From positions 22,446,980 to 22,510,979 of the forward strand of contig NC_057765.1 in the NCBI RefSeq assembly GCF_010389155.1: a stretch of 64,000 nucleotides of DNA, read 5' to 3'. The notes under the pieces were generated by a model. That model made no database searches. It was not told the DNA's origin and was given only the letters and a program-made list of their open reading frames with translations. The position numbers and the translations under genes are program-made. Position 1 is the first letter of the stretch. Each line of letters opens with the position of its first letter. This document shows, in pieces, positions 58,675-64,000 of this stretch. The stretch is from Erigeron canadensis. Lineage: Eukaryota > Streptophyta > Magnoliopsida > Asterales > Asteraceae.

Positions 58675-59275
58675 AAAACGGAAAACATATATAAATTTTA
58701 CCAAACATGCCGTCGGGTGTTTAAGCGAAACCCGACGGAGAGGAATTAAAACCGAATTTATCTTGTCAAATCCACGGTGTCCTATTTCTCGGCGGAGTCA
58801 TCGGTGATCCAATGTTCATTGTACCAAGTGATTGAATAAACTCCGGGTTTTGGTGAAGATTAGGATCATCAAGTAAATCGGGTTGGAAGGGTGTTCTTTG
58901 AGTGTTACCTGCGTTTTGGTTTAAAAAAAGGTTCAACCCCCATTGATTTGGAAACATTTTCGGTTGTGTTTGGAGAACGTGTGTTTTTTTTTAAAGAAAA
59001 ATTAGATATAGATGATAGAAAGAAGATGAAGATAGATAGATATAGGTATAATATATTTATATAAGGTAATAAAATAGGATTTAAAAAAATAAAAAAAACA
59101 ATTAAATGCCTTTTTCGGTTTCCTATGCGGTCAAACAGATAGAGCCAAAGCCATCCGACGCGTTCGATTTCGAAATGGGCACGGTTTCAAACGAAGTGGA
59201 ACGCCCCCTGGGGCCAAGGAGAGGAGTTCTGGGGGCGTTCCGAACGAATTCCAAGACATGGAACGGGCTACTCCC
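56816..59275 (-). mobile_element. PIF/Harbinger-like element carrying only the Myb-like ORF
   Basis: The ORF remnants at 57124-58957 are those of the Myb/trihelix-like partner protein of PIF/Harbinger transposons. The ends are GC-rich (GGGAATGCCCC on the left, GGGAGTAGCCC read inward on the right) with repeated GGAATGCCCC/GGAACGCCCC words inside. A clean 3-bp duplication is not evident, so boundaries are approximate. No DDE transposase is present. Confidence 0.6.
57124..58957 (-). pseudogene. Harbinger-associated Myb/trihelix-like protein, decayed
   Basis: Exon 1 (58957-58766) starts MFPNQWGLNLFLNQN and holds DDPNLHQNPEFIQSLG and NIGSPMTPPR, a signature leader of this family. After an AT-rich intron-like gap, 58320-58085 carries a basic stretch and the SANT-like helix SLALCRNWVDVSEDPKCG, broken by a TAA. 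Next, 57890-57602 has FWSKVQEGYH, SLQGKWRKIWTNVTKFN and the NAM-associated type C-terminus. Then 57583-57124 has a Ser/Lys linker, VGRDQAKKA and a coiled-coil tail. The protein normally binds element ends and helps the DDE transposase. Several stops and frameshifts occur. Confidence 0.7.
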
Positions 59276-59306
59276 TTCAGTTTTAGTATATACATCTAGA
59301 TTCTTT

Positions 59307-59465
59307 TCATTTCAAGAATATGTTCAGATCAGTTATTTGGTCCGTCGTTACCAGTGGCGCCACCACAGGTGCCGGAAACCCATCAAGAAAAGAGAGTAAC
59401 ATGGGGCTTTGGTACAATCTAGTGATTTTCAACTCAATTTCGATCTCCTCATCAAGATCCCCCGG
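59307..59465 (-). pseudogene. Unidentified ORF fragment, interrupted by solo LTR
   Basis: Minus-strand open stretch with GDLDEEIEIELKITRLYQSP and LSFLDGFPAPVVAPLV, ending in a stop at 59307. It adjoins the LTR-like element. Across that element the minus frame at 61293-61440 (DFIGKLPPANAPSPSPENAH) is also open, and removal of the element with one 5-base copy would leave the frame continuous. I do not recognise the protein. Confidence 0.35.
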
Positions 59466-59517
59466 TGTAAGAACCCATACCTTTTTAATCAAAATCGAAT
59501 ATATATTTTTTTTGTAC

Positions 59518-59641
59518 CCCACTGCAGCGCAGTGAGGCAATACACACCCACTGCGGCACAGTGGAAACCCATGGCCTAATTTGACCATAAGCCCACTGCG
59601 GCGCAGTGAGTCTGGATGACTCCCCACTGCGGCGCAGTGGG
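59518..59641. repeat. Four CACTGCGGCGCAGTG palindromes
   Basis: Near-identical 15-base palindromes at about 59519, 59549, 59594 and 59625, two with single changes (CACTGCAGCGCAGTG and CACTGCGGCACAGTG). Spaced 30-45 bases. Confidence 0.85.
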
Positions 59642-60260
59642 ACTACCTGCAGAAAATTTTTGTTCAAAATCAACTTTCCTGCACCTTAACAAAAAAAAAA
59701 TGGTTTCAACCAAAATGCCATTTCACTTCAAATCCTTTCATAAACTAATCCAAACTTGTTCATGACATATAAAACACCATTACAAAAGACTTGTCATCTA
59801 TACAAGCTTTACAAACACATTGTTCAACAAGTGGGTTAATTACCCAACTTGGATAATTTGTCAAGTCATTCACAAATTTTATCAAAAGCTTACATATTCA
59901 TCACAACCACCAAATTTCCAGAATTTTTACCAAAATTAGATTAACCAAAAGGAATTGTATCAAGAGCCAACATGTACCAAAGGGATCATCTACCCAAGGT
60001 ACCAAAAATGCCAACCTCTAGGTGGCAAGATCTTCCAACTTGAACTTCACTCGGTTACTTCCTTGCCCTTGCTACTATCAACTCCTAAAAAAAGAGTTAA
60101 ACAACTAAAACATAAGCAACGCTTAGTGAATGCATACACATACAATCATAATCATGCTAATTTAACATTGTGCATCAAGGACCACAAAAGCCTAGCAAGC
60201 TAGCCATATCATTCATATCAAACATCACACATATATTTTCACATGGCCATGGATATTTTG

Positions 60261-60382
60261 GCTAGTAGGAATTTACCCACCTACTAGCTCTTACATACAA
60301 TATGACTAGTAGGAATTTACCCACCTACTAGTTCTTACAAACAATCAAACTATGGGTCATAGGAATTTACCCACCTATGACC
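60261..60382. repeat. Three tandem hairpins with shared loop and covarying stems
   Basis: Stem-loops at 60261-60288, 60305-60332 and 60355-60382. Each has a 9-bp stem and the identical loop AATTTACCCA. The stems are GCTAGTAGG/CCTACTAGC, ACTAGTAGG/CCTACTAGT and GGTCATAGG/CCTATGACC. The outer bases differ between copies but always pair. Confidence 0.9.
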
Positions 60383-61292
60383 TCTAATAACAAGAATATG
60401 ATTATATGCATATATACTCACCTCAAACTTGGCTATTTGGCACTACAAGGCTACAAGTTAAACAATTTGTTCTTCAACACCTATACAAGAATAATCGCAT
60501 ATCATCTATGAGTTCCATGACTCAACTTCTTACAAACATCTACTTGCATTCAACAACTCTAAGATTATGGTGTTTGGCTACTACACACTTTTTCAACAAA
60601 TTCCAACTTCTCAAAATAAAGCTTTATTTCATAATCACTAGACAAACACCATAAAATATGAGATTCTTACCAAGGGGGATTTTCATTAACAACAATTCTT
60701 TCAATCAATCATCCATTTATCAATCAAATTTAGTTAGGGTTTTACTTGAAAATCTCCAATAGCAAAAACCCCCAAATCTAAGGCTAAGAACCTTAAATTT
60801 CAATAACAAATTAAACTAAGGTTATGAAAATCAATATCTCAATGTGAGAGACAAGAGATTAGGGCTTTCAATCACAATTCTTCCCCCTTTTTCTTCTTAA
60901 GAATTTTGGCCACCACCACCTCTATACAACCCTCAAATTTCAATTTCTTATTCACATGGTGGTGATTGTTGTTATTGTTCAAAGATTAAGGTTCTTTAAT
61001 TTATAATTTGAAGATTCAATTGCATGTACTTTGGAAGAATTTGAGAAAATAAGATAGTTAGGAGAAGAGTAGAAATTTTGAAGTGGGAGTTATAAGTCAT
61101 ATAGATGAATTGGCTGGCTTATTTCCTGATAGCCATGTCCCATTCTAATTTTTATGGGTAAAATACCCGCTAGTCACTAAAGTTCCAACTAAATTAACCC
61201 CTTATCTCAAAATAAAATGCTAGGAAATTAATTAAATGTCAAAACTATAAAAAGTGTTAATTTTCAATTACCTTAAAATATTGGGATGTTAC

Positions 61293-62159
61293 ACCATGTT
61301 TCACATTACCAATTTCAAGATTTGAAAAAACGTTGATGCGGAGGTTTGATGGTTGGTGGGCGTTTTCTGGTGATGGCGAAGGTGCGTTTGCTGGTGGGAG
61401 TTTTCCGATGAAGTCTTAAATCCGAAATTTATTAATTCAATTCAAATCTCAGATCCTCTTCTTTTTCTTCTTCTTTTGTTGCTGATTCGTTTAATTCTGA
61501 TCAACTTGCACCGATTTCTCCATTAAAATCGGTTGAAAACCCTAATTCCTCAACACAACCGCCGCCTGCCGCTACTGAACCACCACAGGCCGCCGCTTCT
61601 GGGCTGGCTGCCGACCACCAGGGGGTGGCCATGGCAGCAATTCATGATTGGGAGGAGGCCATACAACAATTCTGCAACATCTAAAATCTATAAATTCTTT
61701 ATAAACAAAATCCCAGCCACCACCACCATTATCATCATCATGTGTACTGAAATTAATCACATCCATCTCAAGAAAATTTTTGCCTGATTTTTGGGTTTCG
61801 ATTTTAATGAACGGGGGTATTACTTTTTTGGGTTTCGATTTTAGTTTAAAGTGATAGTAGAGTAGATTGGGAAATGGGTGTTATATCGACATATAGATAT
61901 AGATTGAAAGATTGAATTTGGGTGTTGATTATCTGTAAATATAGATATAGATTGAAAGATTGAATATGGGTGTTGTATATCTGTAAATATTGATTGATAG
62001 ATATAGGTGTAAATGATTTGATGTTTTAGGTGATAGTGTACATAGTAATGACTTAGCAACTTACGTGGCAAAACACATCATTAATTTGGTCTAGTTAGAT
62101 AATTTTAAATATAATAGAAATTATAAAGTAATCGGCTACTTGTACGGATGCCTAAAAAA
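61293..62159. other. Intergenic, nothing firmly recognised
   Basis: Includes a pyrimidine-rich and Pro/Ala-codon-rich stretch (61390-61690) open on both strands and short direct repeats around 61900-62000 (TATAGATTGAAAGATTGAAT). No motif allows a gene call. Confidence 0.4.
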
Positions 62160-62270
62160 GATATTTTAGCCGGGTTTTTTTCCTTATAATAGAACTTTTT
62201 TTTGTTTGAACCCCGGAAAAGGTATTCGAGACAAGTTGAATGACTTTCCAAGTAATTAGCCCTTATGGAT
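62160..62270 (-). repeat. Inverted repeat arm, partner at 56295-56400
   Basis: Reads AGCCGGGTTTTTTTCC on the plus strand and matches the left arm in reverse orientation, including CCCGGAAAAGGTA. Confidence 0.6.
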
Positions 62271-62837
62271 TTATATTTATTTTTTACAGTAAAAATTTTC
62301 TGAATAGGTGGAGTCCTTTTCTTCCCATCTTAAAACCAACTACAATGGTGACAGCAAAGACAATGGTGTTATAAGTGAGTCTCAAAATATGGTTTCATCG
62401 CGTATATAAGGTCTCTCTATATAAGGAACCGTTTTTAACCCACGTCTAACACTATTCATCGGTTGTGAATTACTTTGATTATTTTTATAGCACCCAACGA
62501 AGATGGTTAGTTCTAGTTGTGGTTTACCGGGTATATCGGGTTTTTAGAGCTACATTACATATGTTTGATGTTATGTCAGTCCAAAGTGTTATATAGCTTG
62601 TATCTGTATTTATCACAAAACGTTTGAGAGATCTTTGAGTATAGGACGGTAGACAAGCGTTCTTCTAATCAAGCCAATATTAACTAATATGTTCATTAAA
62701 TGTATATATATATAAATACGAGATGACACCGAAGTACAAGAAGACAAAGATGACAATAATCCATCACACACTATTTCTTCTGGTCCATAAGTAGCTTGTA
62801 TGAGAACTCAAAAGTATAGTTGATGTTAGTTTTGCAG

Positions 62838-63025
62838 GGATGTTAAATGCTAGTAAAAGTACACCTTTAGGTGCTTTATCTAAAGGACAACCAATAATAG
62901 GTCAATACGCCTTCACAAGTTTAAGGCCCAACTTTGGAAATCGAAATAATGATGATTCATTAGTCAAGATAACTGATATTCTCAGATTTTTAAAGGGTGC
63001 TTACGAAAATCATGAACTCGAATAG
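62838..63025 (+). pseudogene. Obg-family GTPase exon fragment
   Basis: Preceded by an acceptor (TTTTGCAG). Translates as GMLNASKSTPLGALSKGQP, then YAFTSLRPNFGN and FLKGAYENHELE before TAG. This parallels the Obg/CgtA G domain, where G1 reads GxPNAGKST, switch I reads YxFTT, and KGAHEN follows G3. The P-loop is altered (Pro to Leu, Gly to Ser) and the G3 DxxG is replaced by unrelated residues, so it is not a working GTPase. No other exons are recognised nearby. Confidence 0.65.
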
Positions 63026-63435
63026 ACTAACATTGGAAGACATTGGTGTTAATTAGGATGAATTCTTGTTTAATTCTATGCGTTTAGTGTCATGTGCATT
63101 AGCATTCTGATGAAAGTAATCAATAATAAAGTTGGTGTTTAATATGGTACTAAAAATAAATTAATAAATCAATAAAAACTAGCATAAAATTTGAAGAAAT
63201 AACATTAGGAAGATCAATTAGTAGTACGAAATTCTTAAAAAGATAAGCATTGATGTACTCAATGAAATCTTAACATCCCTACTAGATATATGGTGCTGAT
63301 ATTTATACGGAGGATTTTGATTTTGATGCATAAACTTGAATTGATTTGACCACTATACTCCGTAGTATTATTTCCAAATATATTTCTTGTTTTTACCGAC
63401 TCTCTTAGCTCATGACTGTATCGCTAACAACCTAA

Positions 63436-63727
63436 GGGCGCGTTTGGTTCACAGAATGTCTTTGTAAGGAATGAAATTTTGCAACGGAATTAGATTCCGA
63501 AAGAATGGAATTTGATGGAATGTTTTTTGTTTTTTTAAAATTCAAGAGAATGAAGTAATGAAATTCCATTCAATAACCCCATGGATTGGAGATTCCATCA
63601 TTTGATGAAATGTTTACATTCCAATGGAATGAAATTCCATTATCTTTTGACAACCAAACATACCACGGGATGGAATTCAATTCCAATTCCATCAGATTTC
63701 ATCAGAATCTGTGAACCAAACGCGCCC
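63436..63727. mobile_element. Tourist-like (PIF/Harbinger) MITE
   Basis: Inverted ends GGGCGCGTTTGGTTCACAGA and its near-complement, with TAA duplicated at 63433-63435 and 63728-63730. Internal GGAATGAAATTCCATT words add further inverted repeats. 292 bp, no ORF. Confidence 0.85.
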
Positions 63728-63730
63728 TAA

Positions 63731-64000
63731 ATTTCATCATTGTAAAATAAGAATCATAAGAGTCTGCCCAATGGTGATGACTCATCCACCAAAGACTAGT
63801 CCCTGTTAGTGTCACATCAGCAAAAAATACTCCAAGGACTAATCCCCTCAAAATGCACCCGATGGACTTATGCACCAAAGACTAGTCTTGAACCCACCAA
63901 TTATTTAATTCTACCAATTTATCCAAACTTTACACTTTTAACCCTCTAAAATTATAACAAACTAAAACATACCCAAATAAAAAACACTTCATTAAAAATA
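63731..64000. other. Intergenic, nothing recognised
   Basis: CACCAAAGACTAGTC occurs twice (about 63788 and 63873), suggesting another small repeat that continues past the window. Confidence 0.4.

Larger units (their letters stand above)
59466..61292 (-). mobile_element. Large solo-LTR-like element (1.8 kb)
   Basis: Begins TGTAAGAACCC and ends GGGATGTTACA, similar to the ends of 31171-31606 and in general layout to the LTR of element D. No gag-pol, primer site or polypurine tract adjoins it. The flanks CCCGG and CCATG match at three of five bases. Contains four CACTGCGGCGCAGTG-type palindromes and three hairpins described separately. No gene. Confidence 0.6.

Noticed and set aside
61533..61787. 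Pro/Ala-rich ORFs on both strands near 61.5 kb
   Set aside because: Compositional openness in a GC-rich patch. No motif, and the two strands are equally open.

Overview
This is a plant nuclear window with intron-containing gene remnants and dense nested transposable elements. It is most likely from an Asteraceae species: the Copia elements carry a long third ORF of a type I know mainly from that family (recognised from memory, not by search). I see no complete, clearly functional host gene. What looks genic is decayed, truncated or interrupted.

Positions 1-38108 are almost wholly LTR retrotransposons, all on the minus strand. The nesting order can be read from target-site duplications (TSDs). 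The oldest layer is Copia element C, present as 1445-2450 plus 27810-33429. Element A (partial; gag at 1-440, LTR 488-1444) sits at its left edge. Element B, a Sirevirus-type Copia element (2451-27809), inserted into C with TSD ACTTG. B has two LTRs, gag, pol and a long third ORF (3137-7067). Ty3/gypsy element D (10589-20898, 2.2-kb LTRs, TSD CAAAA) inserted into the RT/RNase H junction of B. A 436-bp solo-LTR-like element (31171-31606, TSD CCTTT) split the pol of C. At 33429/33430 C is fused without LTR or TSD to a 3'-truncated gypsy element E (33430-38108).

Positions 38109-56300 hold host-gene remnants and DNA transposons. A plus-strand gene of about 12 exons (39163-43639) encodes a chaperonin CCT-eta-like protein lacking the N-terminal ATP-binding part and carrying a 2-bp frameshift. 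Its last exon and downstream sequence recur 8 kb away (51692-52457). A minus-strand carboxylesterase pseudogene lies at 44424-44830. Exon 1 (55751-56115) and the last two exons (51110-51442) of an HscB/Jac1 Fe-S co-chaperone gene are present in order on the minus strand, but I found no J-domain exons between them. Non-autonomous DNA transposons here have readable TSDs: MULE-like 38247-38637, 39924-40839 and 48268-50295; hAT-like 45642-46429 and 49064-49583. Helitron-like 3' ends occur at 41009, 47572 and 55272.

Positions 56300-64000 hold a PIF/Harbinger-like element with only its Myb/trihelix-like ORF, a 1.8-kb solo-LTR-like element with palindromic repeats and three covarying hairpins, an Obg-type GTPase exon fragment, and a Tourist-like MITE with TSD TAA.

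The most interesting signals are the third ORF of B, TGACGTCA palindromes upstream of the LTR TATA box of B, hairpins with compensatory stem changes at 60261-60382, reciprocal CGA-to-TGA decay between B and C, and the split HscB and CCT remnants.
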